Below, in pieces: positions 28,014 through 36,211 of a stretch of 64,000 bases of DNA; within the stretch, counting starts at the first letter, position 1, and every line of letters starts with the position of its first letter. The stretch is from positions 1,842,501 through 1,906,500 of the forward strand of contig NZ_CP039712.1 in NCBI RefSeq assembly GCF_005145005.1. The letters are read 5' to 3'. Under the pieces are notes generated by a model. The model was given only the letters and a program-made list of their open reading frames with translations. It did no database searches and had not been told where the DNA came from. Source of the stretch: Vagococcus zengguangii (GTDB taxonomy: Bacteria; Bacillota; Bacilli; Lactobacillales; Vagococcaceae). Made by a program: the position numbers and the translations under genes.

Positions 28014-29153
28014 ATGAGTTTTATTCTAAGTTTAATCGTAAGGCTAATTATCACCTTTTTCTTAGCTTTAGGATTGACCCCCATCATCCAGCGCTTTTCA
28101 TGTTTAATTGGCGCAGTAGATGTTCCTAACAAACGACGTATTAATAAAAAAATCATGCCCTCAGCTGGTGGGCTTGCCATATATTTAGCCTTTTCGATTG
28201 CGATTACTTGTTTATTTAGAGATATTTTCCCTCTTGGCTATTCGCTAAAATTAATTTTAGGAGCCGCTATTATTATCGCTACGGGATTAATTGACGATAT
28301 TAAGGAAATATCGCCACGAGCTAAAACAATAGGCATGCTGTTAGCCGCTTTTTATGCCTATTTCGTGCTAAACATTCGCATGGATATTGTCAATGTCTTT
28401 TCTTTTGAAAACATCGATTTGGGTTGGCTTAGCTTTCCGTTGACCGTGTTATGGATTTTAGGATTTGTCAATGCGATTAATTTAATCGATGGTTTAGATG
28501 GTCTGGCTTCTGGTGTTTCAATCATTGCCTTAACAACTATTGGCTTTATCGGTTATATCGCTTCAACCTCAGGTGCCATTATCGTACAAGTTCCGATTAT
28601 GATATTTATTTTAGTCGCAAGTATCGGTGGTTTCCTACCGTTTAATTTTTTCCCAGCAAAAATTTATTTAGGTGATACTGGCGCACTGTTCTTAGGCTAT
28701 ATGATTGCTATTCTTTCCTTACAAGGATTGAAAAATGCGACACTTGTTTCTTTAATTACTCCGTTGATTATTTTAGGCGTGCCAATAACAGATACTTTTT
28801 ATGCCATTATTCGTCGTAAATTAAAAAAACAATCTATTTCAAAACCCGATAGTATGCATTTGCATCACCGTCTCTTATCATTGGGCTTCACTCATCGTGG
28901 AGCAGTGTTAATGATTTATGTGTTAGCCTTAACTTTCTCACTAATTGCGTTATTATATTCAGCCTCAAGTTCTATTGCGAACGTCGTAATGATTGTGGCC
29001 GTAGTCTTTGGCTTAGAACTATTTGTCGAACAAATCGGCTTAGTAGGAGAAGAGCAACGACCGCTTCTCAATGCGATGCGCTATATTGGTAACAAAGCTT
29101 ATCGTAATAAAGTCAAAGCTGAACGTTATAATAGAAAAAAAGAAAAAAAATAA
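28014..29153 (+). CDS. tagO: undecaprenyl-phosphate GlcNAc-1-phosphate transferase
   Basis: 379 aa, a polytopic membrane protein of the MraY/WecA family that starts WTA linkage-unit synthesis. DVPNKRRINKKIMPSAGG, LIDDIKE, NAINLIDGLDGLASG, YLGDTGALFLGY and DSMHLHHRL are the conserved cytoplasmic loops with Asp and His residues. AGTAGGT lies six bases before the ATG at 28014; the ATG at 27996 has no ribosome binding site. The basic tail (NRKKEKK) leads directly into the terminator. Confidence 0.93.
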   Translation: MSFILSLIVRLIITFFLALGLTPIIQRFSCLIGAVDVPNKRRINKKIMPSAGGLAIYLAFSIAITCLFRDIFPLGYSLKLILGAAIIIATGLIDDIKEISPRAKTIGMLLAAFYAYFVLNIRMDIVNVFSFENIDLGWLSFPLTVLWILGFVNAINLIDGLDGLASGVSIIALTTIGFIGYIASTSGAIIVQVPIMIFILVASIGGFLPFNFFPAKIYLGDTGALFLGYMIAILSLQGLKNATLVSLITPLIILGVPITDTFYAIIRRKLKKQSISKPDSMHLHHRLLSLGFTHRGAVLMIYVLALTFSLIALLYSASSSIANVVMIVAVVFGLELFVEQIGLVGEEQRPLLNAMRYIGNKAYRNKVKAERYNRKKEKK

Positions 29154-29183
29154 ACTGCCTGGAACTTAAGAGGTTCCGGCAGT
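29153..29183 (+). terminator. bidirectional terminator between tagO and the YihY gene
   Basis: AACTGCC-GGAAC pairs with GGTTCCGGCAGTT, followed by seven T. The stem includes the 3' end of the convergent gene at 29166. Confidence 0.85.
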
Positions 29184-30083
29184 TTTTTTATTGTTCAATA
29201 ATTTCTTTTTAACTTTTGATAAGCTCATGCGTTTCTCTTTAATATTACCTTCGATAAATTCTTGCGTAGCCGCATTCAACACACCACCCAAAATAATCAC
29301 AATAGCAGCAAAGTTCAACCATAATAAGACGACAATCAAACTTCCAACAATTCCGTAACTATTGTAAGTACTGGCAAAATATTTAACGTAGTAACCAAAT
29401 ATTTGCGTTAGAGACATCCAGCCAGCCGTTGCCACAATCGCCCCGGGAAAAATATAACGAATTTTCGACTTCACGTTAGGCAAAACAAAATATATTAAGC
29501 ACATCGTCACAAAAATCCCTGTCATCGTCGTTGGTAATTTCCAAGAAGACAAATTTTTATAAATTTCACCGACAATCGGAAAATCCGGGGTGATATGTTC
29601 AATAACCCCTTGACCGAATGTAAAGACTGTTGTCAGTAAAATAATCAGTAACATAAAGGAAAATATTATCAATACCGAGAGCACACGACGCACAATAAAA
29701 TTTTGATTTTTTCCTACACCGTAGACTTTATTAAGTGACACTTGTAGGGCATTAATACTTCGACTAGCCGCCCAAATAGTAGTTAAAGCCGAAATTGATA
29801 ATAGTCCACCATCTGTTGTTCGCAATAATGACGTAATGGTTCCTTCTATTAAATTATAAATATCAAGTGGGATTAACACTTTAATATAATTTAATACTTC
29901 CACGCTGTTAAGTGACGTGTAAGGAAGTAAGTTTCCCACCAAAATAATCAAAGGAAAAATCGAGAAAAGAAGGTAATAAGCAATCGCTGATGAGGATGTA
30001 CCAATCTCACCGCGACCAAAACTTTGCCAAAGCAACTGACAAAAATGTTGAAACGATTTAGGCTTCACATGTTTATCTACCAT
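29166..30083 (-). CDS. YihY/BrkB-family membrane protein
   Basis: 305 aa with about six membrane spans. GEIGTSSSAIAYYLLFSIFPLIILV and ASRSINALQVSLNKVYG are typical of the YihY/virulence factor BrkB family. The function of the family is not settled (it was once wrongly called RNase BN). A clear AGGAGG precedes the ATG. It is probably cotranscribed with the methionine aminopeptidase gene 42 bp upstream. Confidence 0.88.
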   Translation of the reverse strand: MVDKHVKPKSFQHFCQLLWQSFGRGEIGTSSSAIAYYLLFSIFPLIILVGNLLPYTSLNSVEVLNYIKVLIPLDIYNLIEGTITSLLRTTDGGLLSISALTTIWAASRSINALQVSLNKVYGVGKNQNFIVRRVLSVLIIFSFMLLIILLTTVFTFGQGVIEHITPDFPIVGEIYKNLSSWKLPTTMTGIFVTMCLIYFVLPNVKSKIRYIFPGAIVATAGWMSLTQIFGYYVKYFASTYNSYGIVGSLIVVLLWLNFAAIVIILGGVLNAATQEFIEGNIKEKRMSLSKVKKKLLNNKKTAGTS

Positions 30084-30125
30084 CTTCTCCCTCCTCCTTA
30101 TATGATGATAACGAAAACTTTCAGA

Positions 30126-30881
30126 TTATTCTGGTGATTGTTCTGTTAATAAAATAGGGCCTTCTTTAGTAATTGCTAACGTATGTTCATATTGGCAACT
30201 TAATCCACCGTCTTGTGTATAAGCTGTCCAACCATTGTCATCCATTTTCATTTTCCAAGTTCCTGTATTAATCATTGGCTCGATGGTAATCACCATGCCT
30301 TCTTTCAAACGTAACCCTTTACCTGCTTCACCGTAGTGAGGAATCGCTGGCGCTTCGTGAATAGTTGGTCCGATTCCATGTCCCACAAAATCACGGACTA
30401 CGCCATACCCTTGAGCTTCTGCATAAGTTTGAATCGCATGTCCGATATCACCAATACGGTTACCCACTTGCGCTTGCTCGATACCTAAGTATAAGGATTT
30501 TTTTGTCACTTCCATTAAACGGTCGATTTCAGGGGTTGATTCACCCACTACATATGACCAACATGAGTCAGACATCGCACCATTTAAATCAATACACATG
30601 TCTACTTTAATTAAATCCCCGTCTTTTAAGACTTTACGACGAGGGAAACCATGACAAATTTCATCGTTAATACTGCAGCAAGTTGCATATTCATAGCCTT
30701 CATAACCAATTTGAGCAGGAATCCCACCATTATCAACGATAAATTTGTGAACAAACTCTTCAATATCCCAGCTTGTAATACCTGGCTTGATAAACGTACG
30801 TAAGTTTTCATGGACTTTCGCTAATAACTCACCAGATTTTTTCATATTTTCAATTTCTCTTGTAGATTTTAATGTAATCAT
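30126..30881 (-). CDS. map: type I methionine aminopeptidase
   Basis: 251 aa. It removes the initiator Met from nascent proteins. The metal-binding residues of the family lie in KVDMCIDLNGAMSDSCW (Asp pair), GHGIGPTIHEAP (His) and ITIEPMIN (Glu), with a C-terminal Glu in YEHTLAIT. GAAGGAG precedes the ATG. Confidence 0.95.
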   Translation of the reverse strand: MITLKSTREIENMKKSGELLAKVHENLRTFIKPGITSWDIEEFVHKFIVDNGGIPAQIGYEGYEYATCCSINDEICHGFPRRKVLKDGDLIKVDMCIDLNGAMSDSCWSYVVGESTPEIDRLMEVTKKSLYLGIEQAQVGNRIGDIGHAIQTYAEAQGYGVVRDFVGHGIGPTIHEAPAIPHYGEAGKGLRLKEGMVITIEPMINTGTWKMKMDDNGWTAYTQDGGLSCQYEHTLAITKEGPILLTEQSPE

Positions 30882-30963
30882 TTTATTCGCTCCTTCATTT
30901 ACTTAGCACACCTATTCTAGCATATTGTATTTTTTTTACCAAATTCAATCCATCACATAATGA

Positions 30964-30991
30964 TTTTCAAACGTCGATTTTCTGTTATAAT
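30964..30991 (+). promoter_or_regulatory. probable promoter of the flavodoxin gene
   Basis: A perfect TATAAT (30986-30991) with a weak -35 (TTTTCA, 16-bp spacer), about 38 bp before the start at 31029. Confidence 0.45.
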
Positions 30992-31028
30992 AAATCATGA
31001 TGATAAACAGATTGAGAGGATGAATAAC

Positions 31029-31472
31029 ATGGCACTAGCTAAAATCGTATATGCCAGCTTAACTGGTAATACTGAAGAGATTGCAGATATTGTAGCCGAA
31101 GCGTTAGAAAACGAAGGCTTAGAAGTAGAAATTAACGAATGTACACAAGTCGATGCCGATGACTTTTTAGAAGCGGATATTTGTGTAATTGGTACCTATA
31201 CTTATGATGAAGGTTCATTACCAGACGATATCGTTGATTTATACGAAGAATTAAAAGAATTAGACTTATCAGGCAAAATATATGGCGTTGTGGGTTCAGG
31301 CGACACCTTCTATGAAATGTTCTGTTCAGCCGTTGATGATTTTGACAAAGCTTTCGCCCAAGCCGGTGCAACAAAAGGGGCTGAATCGGTGAAAGTCGAC
31401 TTAGCAGCTGAAGAAGAAGACATCGAAAACCTAGAAAAATTCGCCAAAGAACTAGCCAGCAAAGTGAAGTAA
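31029..31472 (+). CDS. flavodoxin
   Basis: 147 aa, short-chain flavodoxin size. SLTGNTEEIAD is the FMN phosphate-binding loop; GTYTYDEGSLPDD and GSGDTFYEMFC are the loops flanking the isoalloxazine ring. It is a soluble single-electron carrier. GAGAGGA lies eight bases before the ATG at 31029. The last codons run into an intergenic repeat: the TAA stop overlaps the repeat boundary AAAGTGCTTG. Confidence 0.93.
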   Translation: MALAKIVYASLTGNTEEIADIVAEALENEGLEVEINECTQVDADDFLEADICVIGTYTYDEGSLPDDIVDLYEELKELDLSGKIYGVVGSGDTFYEMFCSAVDDFDKAFAQAGATKGAESVKVDLAAEEEDIENLEKFAKELASKVK

Positions 31473-31634
31473 AGTGCTTGAAGGAGTGTTGAGCTCTGAA
31501 AAATAAGTCAAATCGCGTAGAAAATTGTCTTTTCAAATTTTCGTAGCAATTTGACTTATTTTGGCAAGAGCTACTCACGAAAGCCGGATTATGCAAAGTG
31601 CTTGAGGCATCGTTTAGCTCCGATAAATAGCAGC
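31471..31634 (+). repeat. stop-abutting palindromic repeat, copy R1
   Basis: Starts with AAAGTGCTTGAAGG overlapping the flavodoxin stop codon, contains a long hairpin (ATAAGTCAAAT ... TTGACTTAT), then GAAAGCCGGATTA (31579-31591) and a second boundary AAAGTGCTTGAGG (31595-31607). It is followed by a terminator. Same family as R2-R5. Confidence 0.85.
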
Positions 31635-31668
31635 AAAAAAGGTGTGACTAAGAAGTCACACCTTTTTT
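31635..31668 (-). terminator. terminator shared by flavodoxin and TetR genes
   Basis: A 15-bp perfect stem (AAAAAAGGTGTGACT / AGTCACACCTTTTTT) with a 4-nt loop between convergent genes; functional in both directions. Confidence 0.92.
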
Positions 31669-31685
31669 ACATTTTTTTCATAAAT

Positions 31686-32255
31686 TTATTTAGTATCTAA
31701 TTTTTTTTCATATTCAAATGACATATTTTTCACTTCATCAATTAAAGACATGATTTGTTCTCTTGATGGACGATATAATCCTGATGAATTTAGCGTCGCA
31801 ATGCCAGTTGCTAAAATCCATGTACTGATAAATAAATTGTTTTTCTTTTCATCAGATAGTTTAGCGAACTCTTCATCTTGATTCATGTGTTTCATAAAAA
31901 CATCCAAATTAAATTCATTTAATGCCTCAGGATCAAGGTTCTCTTCAACATAGATTGCACGGTACATTACACGTTCATTACGTGCGAATTCAATGTAATT
32001 TAATATGATATCATACAAGCAATTCCCTGTAATTTCTCTTGAAAAAACATCGTTAACTAAATGTTTTTTTATCATTTCTAAAACCTGTGTTCTCAAATCT
32101 TCCATATTCTCAAATTCTAAATAAATAGGTTGGGTTGAGCACTTCATTCTTTGTGCAATATTTCGTGCTGTAAACTTATCAAACCCCTCTGTTGACACTA
32201 ATGAGTATGCTGCGTTTAATACTTGATCTTTAGTAATCGTCTTTCTTCTGGCCAT
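31686..32255 (-). CDS. TetR/AcrR family transcriptional regulator
   Basis: 189 aa. The N-terminal helix-turn-helix (KDQVLNAAYSLVSTEGFDKFTARNIAQRM) is typical of TetR regulators; the C-terminal ligand domain is not assignable. It is divergent from pepS, with 258 bp between them, so it may control itself or that gene. Its target is unknown. Confidence 0.88.
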   Translation of the reverse strand: MARRKTITKDQVLNAAYSLVSTEGFDKFTARNIAQRMKCSTQPIYLEFENMEDLRTQVLEMIKKHLVNDVFSREITGNCLYDIILNYIEFARNERVMYRAIYVEENLDPEALNEFNLDVFMKHMNQDEEFAKLSDEKKNNLFISTWILATGIATLNSSGLYRPSREQIMSLIDEVKNMSFEYEKKLDTK

Positions 32256-32453
32256 AAATGGTCACCTCACTGCTTTTAGTATATTTATAATCCAACTATT
32301 TAATTCCCTTTTTAACTCGTTATAATTATAACATAAAAGGATAGGTAAAAAAACAAATAATAATTATTTCATTTTTTCTTTAAAACTATTTCACACATTA
32401 TTTTGTAGCATATATTTTCTTATCACTTTTGTCCACCTTTTTCATACAAAAAA

Positions 32454-32482
32454 TTGTTAAATTTAATAAAAAATGATAAAAT
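32454..32482 (+). promoter_or_regulatory. promoter of pepS
   Basis: TTGTTA (32454-32459), a 17-bp spacer and TAAAAT (32477-32482), 31 bp before the start codon. Confidence 0.6.
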
Positions 32483-32513
32483 TAAAAGATAATGAGATTA
32501 GGGGGAACTATCC

Positions 32514-33746
32514 ATGGAAAATTTTAATACTTATTTACAAAAATATGCTGAATTAATCGTTAAAACTGGCGTTAATGTTCAAAAAGGTCAAACTGTGGTC
32601 GTTAACATTGATGTTGAACAAGCTGAATTAGCTCGTTTAATCGTTAAAGAAGCCTACAAATTAGGTGCAAGTAACGTGTCAGTTCAATGGTCTGACGATA
32701 TCGTGTCTCGCGAATTTTTCGCTAACACAACAGAAGAAAACTTAACAACTATTCCACAACACAAAATCGATGAAATGCAATCTTGGGTCGATGAAGGCGC
32801 TAGCCGCATTAGTGTGGTGTCTAAAAACCCTGATGCATTCGCAGGCATCGACTCAGATCGCATTGCTAAATACCAATTAGCTGCTGGTAAAGCAATGTTC
32901 CCATTACGTGAAGCCACTCAAGCTAACAAATTAAGTTGGACAGTTGTTGCGGCAGCTGGTAAAGACTGGGCGGCTAAAGTCTTCCCTGACTTAGCAACTA
33001 ATGAAGAACAAGTGGATGCATTGTGGGATCAAATCTTCAAAACAACTCGTATCTACTCTGAAGACCCAATTGCTGCTTGGGATGCACATGACAAAACATT
33101 ATGGGCAAAAGCTGATGAATTAAACGCTGAACAGTTTGATGCGTTACATTACACAGCTCCTGGAACTGATTTAATCATTGGTTTACCAAAAAATCATCGT
33201 TGGGAAGGTGCTGGTAGCGACAACGTTCGTGGTGAGCACTTCATGGCAAACATGCCAACTGAAGAAGTCTTCACTGCTGCTGATAACCGTCGTATTGATG
33301 GTGTCGTTTCAAGTACTAAACCATTAAGCTACGCGGGGACAACTATCGAAGGCATGGTCTTCAAATTCGAAAACGGCCGTGTCGTTGAAGCTTCTGCTGA
33401 AAAAGGCGAAGACGTATTATTAAAACTTTTAGATACTGATGAAGGTGCTCGTAGTATTGGTGAAGTAGCATTAGTTCCTAACCAATCACCAATTTCTCAA
33501 TCAGGTATTGTTTTCTACAACACATTATTTGATGAAAATGCTTCTAACCACTTAGCCTTAGGTTCAGCTTACGCATTCAACGTTGAAGGTGGAACTGAAA
33601 TGACGCAAGAAGAGTTAGCAGCCGCTGGTTTAAACCGTAGTAACACACACGTTGACTTCATGATTGGCTCTGCTGAAATGAACATCGACGGTATCCGTGC
33701 TGACGGCACACGCCAACCAATTTTCCGTAACGGTGAATGGGCATAA
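32514..33746 (+). CDS. pepS: M29-family metallo-aminopeptidase (PepS/AmpS)
   Basis: 410 aa. Cuts N-terminal residues from peptides in the cytoplasm. VNIDVEQAELARLIVKEAYKLGA, TDLIIGLPKNHRWEG, EEVFTAAD and NTHVDFMIGS carry the Glu, His and Asp metal ligands of the M29 family. Codon use favours highly expressed codons. AGGGGGAA lies before the ATG, and a strong terminator follows. Confidence 0.93.
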   Translation: MENFNTYLQKYAELIVKTGVNVQKGQTVVVNIDVEQAELARLIVKEAYKLGASNVSVQWSDDIVSREFFANTTEENLTTIPQHKIDEMQSWVDEGASRISVVSKNPDAFAGIDSDRIAKYQLAAGKAMFPLREATQANKLSWTVVAAAGKDWAAKVFPDLATNEEQVDALWDQIFKTTRIYSEDPIAAWDAHDKTLWAKADELNAEQFDALHYTAPGTDLIIGLPKNHRWEGAGSDNVRGEHFMANMPTEEVFTAADNRRIDGVVSSTKPLSYAGTTIEGMVFKFENGRVVEASAEKGEDVLLKLLDTDEGARSIGEVALVPNQSPISQSGIVFYNTLFDENASNHLALGSAYAFNVEGGTEMTQEELAAAGLNRSNTHVDFMIGSAEMNIDGIRADGTRQPIFRNGEWA

Positions 33747-33765
33747 TTAATTATTATGGAATCGA

Positions 33766-33797
33766 AACAAGCAAACGACGAAAATCGTTTGCTTGTT
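33766..33797 (+). terminator. terminator of pepS
   Basis: A perfect 13-bp stem (AACAAGCAAACGA / TCGTTTGCTTGTT) with a 6-nt loop and a T-rich tail, 20 bp after the stop. Confidence 0.93.
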
Positions 33798-33818
33798 TTA
33801 TTTTATAAGCGCCTCATT

Positions 33819-33852
33819 AAAGGAGGATAGTACGATGCAAAAAAAAATTTAA
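33819..33852 (+). pseudogene. orphan ribosome binding site with a five-codon ORF, possible gene remnant
   Basis: A consensus AAAGGAGG (33819-33826) is followed eight bases later by ATG, then four codons and TAA (MQKKI). The frame passes through a run of nine A. Two extra A would open it to 13 codons (MQKKKFNLTNNEW). Either a decayed gene start or chance; there is no evidence of function. Confidence 0.3.
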
Positions 33853-33918
33853 CCTGACCAATAATGAGTGGTAGCTTCTCAAATGTAAAATTATTTTAGG
33901 GAGAAAAACAACAGACCG

Positions 33919-33951
33919 AAAGAGGCCAAACTAAATTAGTCTGGCCTCTTT
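33919..33951 (-). terminator. terminator of the glycerophosphodiesterase gene
   Basis: Stem AAAGAGGCCA / TGGCCTCTTT with a 13-nt loop, 20 bp after the stop codon on the minus strand. Confidence 0.85.
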
Positions 33952-33970
33952 TCAAGTATAAACCCAATAA

Positions 33971-34765
33971 TTATTTACGATATTTTTTTTCTAACAATAA
34001 TGCTTTACCTGTATAATTTGTAAAGTAATTGTCTGCTCCTAGTTCAATAGCTTTTTTTATTTCTGCTGTTGAATCTAATGTCCAAGCATTATATATTTTT
34101 TTCGCTTGATGAACTTTCTCAACATTGCTTGGCGTCATCAATTCTTTATTTGTAGATACTATATCTACCTGTTCAAGTGTGATTGCTTCGTCTAATTTTT
34201 CTTGATTAGTTACCAATAATAGACGTGGCATCTCAGGTATTTTTTCAGCCATTTTATTTATCGCATTAATATCAAATGACTGTACAATCACATTCTTTAC
34301 TAATTTATTTTGATTAATAATATCTACAAAGGCTTCAACTTGTTTTCCACCTTCTTTTAGTTCGATTACATAATTAATATCATCTTGATATTTATCAAAA
34401 ACCTCTTGTAATGTTAGGATAGAAGTCCCATCTTCTGTAGCTAATTGTTTAATTTCTTTATCTGTCAAGTCACTATATTGCTTATCAACCCCTGTGATTT
34501 TCTTCGCTGATAAATCATGTGAAACAAATAAAGTTCCTTCCTTAGATGTTACTAAATCTTGTTCTATATATTTAGAGCCATACGCAATAGCCAAATCATA
34601 AGCTGCAAAAGTATGTTCTATTTCTTCCCCAGATGCACCTCTATGAGAAAAAACATGACCTGTTAGTTTTTCTTCTCTTAATGTTTTCTGAACAGTTTTA
34701 GCATTAAATGCAACTGATACCAACAATAATATCGTTACACATAAAATAATAAACTTTTTATTCAA
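33971..34765 (-). CDS. membrane-anchored glycerophosphodiester phosphodiesterase
   Basis: 264 aa. An N-terminal hydrophobic segment (FIILCVTILLLVSVAF) acts as signal or anchor, placing the enzyme outside. The GDPD domain has FSHRGASGEEIEHTF, YIEQDLVTSKEGTLFVSHDL and VIELKEGG, with the HRGA, E-x-D and second His residues. It would release glycerol phosphate from phosphodiesters, possibly teichoic acid fragments or deacylated lipids. Confidence 0.9.
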   Translation of the reverse strand: MNKKFIILCVTILLLVSVAFNAKTVQKTLREEKLTGHVFSHRGASGEEIEHTFAAYDLAIAYGSKYIEQDLVTSKEGTLFVSHDLSAKKITGVDKQYSDLTDKEIKQLATEDGTSILTLQEVFDKYQDDINYVIELKEGGKQVEAFVDIINQNKLVKNVIVQSFDINAINKMAEKIPEMPRLLLVTNQEKLDEAITLEQVDIVSTNKELMTPSNVEKVHQAKKIYNAWTLDSTAEIKKAIELGADNYFTNYTGKALLLEKKYRK

Positions 34766-34798
34766 CCCACTAACTCTCTTCCTATATTTAATATTTGA

Positions 34799-34870
34799 CG
34801 TCCCCTGTAGGAATCGAACCTACAACTAAACCTTAGGAGGGTTTTGTTATATCCATTTAACTAAGAGGAC
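34799..34870 (-). tRNA. tRNA-Arg (anticodon CCU)
   Basis: The minus strand folds as a 72-nt cloverleaf: acceptor GTCCTCT / AGGGGAC, D-arm around TTAGTTAAATGGATATAAC, anticodon stem AAACC / GGTTT with loop CTCCTAA (anticodon CCT at 34835-34837), and T-arm TGTAGGTTCGATTCCTACA. The discriminator is G, and CCA is not encoded. Confidence 0.93.
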
Positions 34871-34921
34871 TGAACTCTTTTATTTTCCCACTTTTGAGTA
34901 ATTCTGTCTAGGCAGATAAGC

Positions 34922-34969
34922 AAAAAATCTATCCTAACACCCGGTAACACGTGTTAAGATAGATTTTTT
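34922..34969 (-). terminator. terminator of PTS operon C
   Basis: Stem AAAAAATCTATC-TAACAC / GTGTTA-GATAGATTTTTT just after the DUF3284 stop codon, ending in a T-run on the minus strand. Confidence 0.92.
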
Positions 34970-34975
34970 TATTAG

Positions 34976-35389
34976 TTAATAAGAGGCTTCCATCGACTCT
35001 AGCATTTTCACTAATTGTTTTTTCTTAAATGGCACTAGGAATAGGCCGAATAGTGTGTCATTAGCTTTCTGTAAAACGCCATGTGACGTCATCTCTTCCG
35101 TATAAGTCACTTCACATTGACTATCTGACACTGCTTTAATGTCGTAGGTCACGTTAAATTCATTACGGACAGTTGACGTATTAAAACGATAACGCTGATT
35201 TTTTTGTGCCTCTTCAATCGTAATTTTTGCACGACTGCTTTTTGAAAATTCTTTAACATAAGAGTAGTTAGTTAATTGATGCTCTTTTACGGTTTCACCG
35301 GTACTTTTACGAATATCAAAAATAACTGAATTGATGATTTGTTGATAAAAAAATTCAGCTGGCACATTTAGTGTTTTAACGATTTTCAT
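34976..35389 (-). CDS. DUF3284-type protein, PTS-associated (operon C)
   Basis: 137 aa, soluble, no signal peptide. It resembles the DUF3284 family, often found beside cellobiose-type PTS genes in Lactobacillales; the sequence (MKIVKTLNVPAEFFYQQI ... YTEEMTSHG ... PFKKKQLVKMLESM) suggests a START/polyketide-cyclase-like fold. No function is established. It overlaps the small membrane protein gene by 14 bp. A close paralogue lies at 41155 in the same relative position. Confidence 0.75.
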   Translation of the reverse strand: MKIVKTLNVPAEFFYQQIINSVIFDIRKSTGETVKEHQLTNYSYVKEFSKSSRAKITIEEAQKNQRYRFNTSTVRNEFNVTYDIKAVSDSQCEVTYTEEMTSHGVLQKANDTLFGLFLVPFKKKQLVKMLESMEASY

Positions 35390-35570
35390 CTTGGTTCACC
35401 TCAGCTTGCTTTGCTTTTTTATTAGCTTTAAAAGAGATTACACTTCCCACAATGATAGACGTCACGGCCGTTGTCATCAGTAAAAAATCATACTCCAACG
35501 TTGTGCGATTGACACAGAACATAAACATTATTAACCCGATACTAATTAAAAACAAACCATTTTTCATCAT
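35376..35570 (-). CDS. small two-span membrane protein (operon C)
   Basis: 64 aa with two hydrophobic segments (FLISIGLIMFMFCV and FLLMTTAVTSIIVGSVISF) and a Lys-rich tail. AAGGAG lies nine bases before the ATG at 35570. A paralogue is found at 41555. Its conserved position between the 72-aa gene and the DUF3284 gene suggests a shared but unknown role in sugar uptake. Confidence 0.7.
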   Translation of the reverse strand: MMKNGLFLISIGLIMFMFCVNRTTLEYDFLLMTTAVTSIIVGSVISFKANKKAKQAEVNQDENR

Positions 35571-35601
35571 GATGCTTCTCTCCTTCAAATCTAACTGTTA
35601 A

Positions 35602-35820
35602 TTAAGCTGGTGTACATTGGAAAAATAATACGCCGCCCCAAGGTTGTGCTTTGATGCTTTCTTTTGCTAGTTTAGCAGCTGTTTCTGCGTCAGCTCCGTC
35701 TACTTCAAAAAACAATTTAATGCCTTTTTTCTCTTTATAAGTGAAGGTAACTCCTTCATTTAGACTTTCTAATAATTCAATAACTTTATCTTGTTGCATT
35801 GCAACGTTCACTGCGATCAT
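35602..35820 (-). CDS. conserved 72-aa protein of the PTS cassette (operon C)
   Basis: 72 aa, soluble, start MIAVNVAMQQDKVIELLE, end PWGGVLFFQCTPA. I do not recognise a family. The paralogue at 41789 keeps VAMQQD, EKKGIKL.FEV, AAK.AKE.IK and PWG.VL.FQC, so a folded protein with a conserved Cys is likely. GGAGGGAAC precedes the ATG. The 388 bp upstream holds repeat R2. Confidence 0.7.
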   Translation of the reverse strand: MIAVNVAMQQDKVIELLESLNEGVTFTYKEKKGIKLFFEVDGADAETAAKLAKESIKAQPWGGVLFFQCTPA

Positions 35821-35928
35821 CGTTGTTCCCTCCTATAATAATAACAGGGGTAGCGGTAAAAAGCACCGCTTCCCCTTGATTTTTTATTAACCAATTCTTT
35901 TATTTTTCAATGACCTTTTAAAACAAAG

Positions 35929-36211
35929 CGCTTATTAGTCGGAAGCTGAACGTGTCCTCAAGCACTTTTCTTAATCCGGCTTTCGGACGCAACTTCCTCG
36001 GTAATATGTCAGAACTCTCAAAAATTATTACACAATTTTCGTCCTTCTTCGCATATTACTCGGAAGCTAAACGTGTCCTCAAGCACTTTTTCTAATCCGG
36101 CTTTCGTGAGCATCCCCTCGAAAATAATGCCTCCCATTCAAAAAATATGAGAAACTATTTTTGAATGGTTTTCATTATTTTTTGGGGATAATCGCTCACT
36201 TAAGCACTTTA
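35929..36211 (-). repeat. stop-abutting palindromic repeat array, R2 (two hairpin units)
   Basis: Inside PTS operon C, between the EIIC gene and the 72-aa gene. Minus-strand order: boundary AAAGTGCTTAAG touching the EIIC stop codon (36199-36210); a large hairpin (GTGAGC, CCCC, CCATTCAAAAA arms); CGAAAGCCGGATTA (36093-36106); boundary AAAGTGCTTGAG (36078-36089); a second hairpin built on TAATATG / CATATTA; CGAAAGCCGGATTA (35972-35985); boundary (35957-35968). No coding region is seen in this 388-bp gap. Confidence 0.88.

Noticed and set aside
31132-31596. Minus-strand open frame of 154 codons
   Set aside because: Antisense to the flavodoxin gene and running into repeat R1; low-complexity Leu/Arg/His-rich translation typical of a shadow frame.
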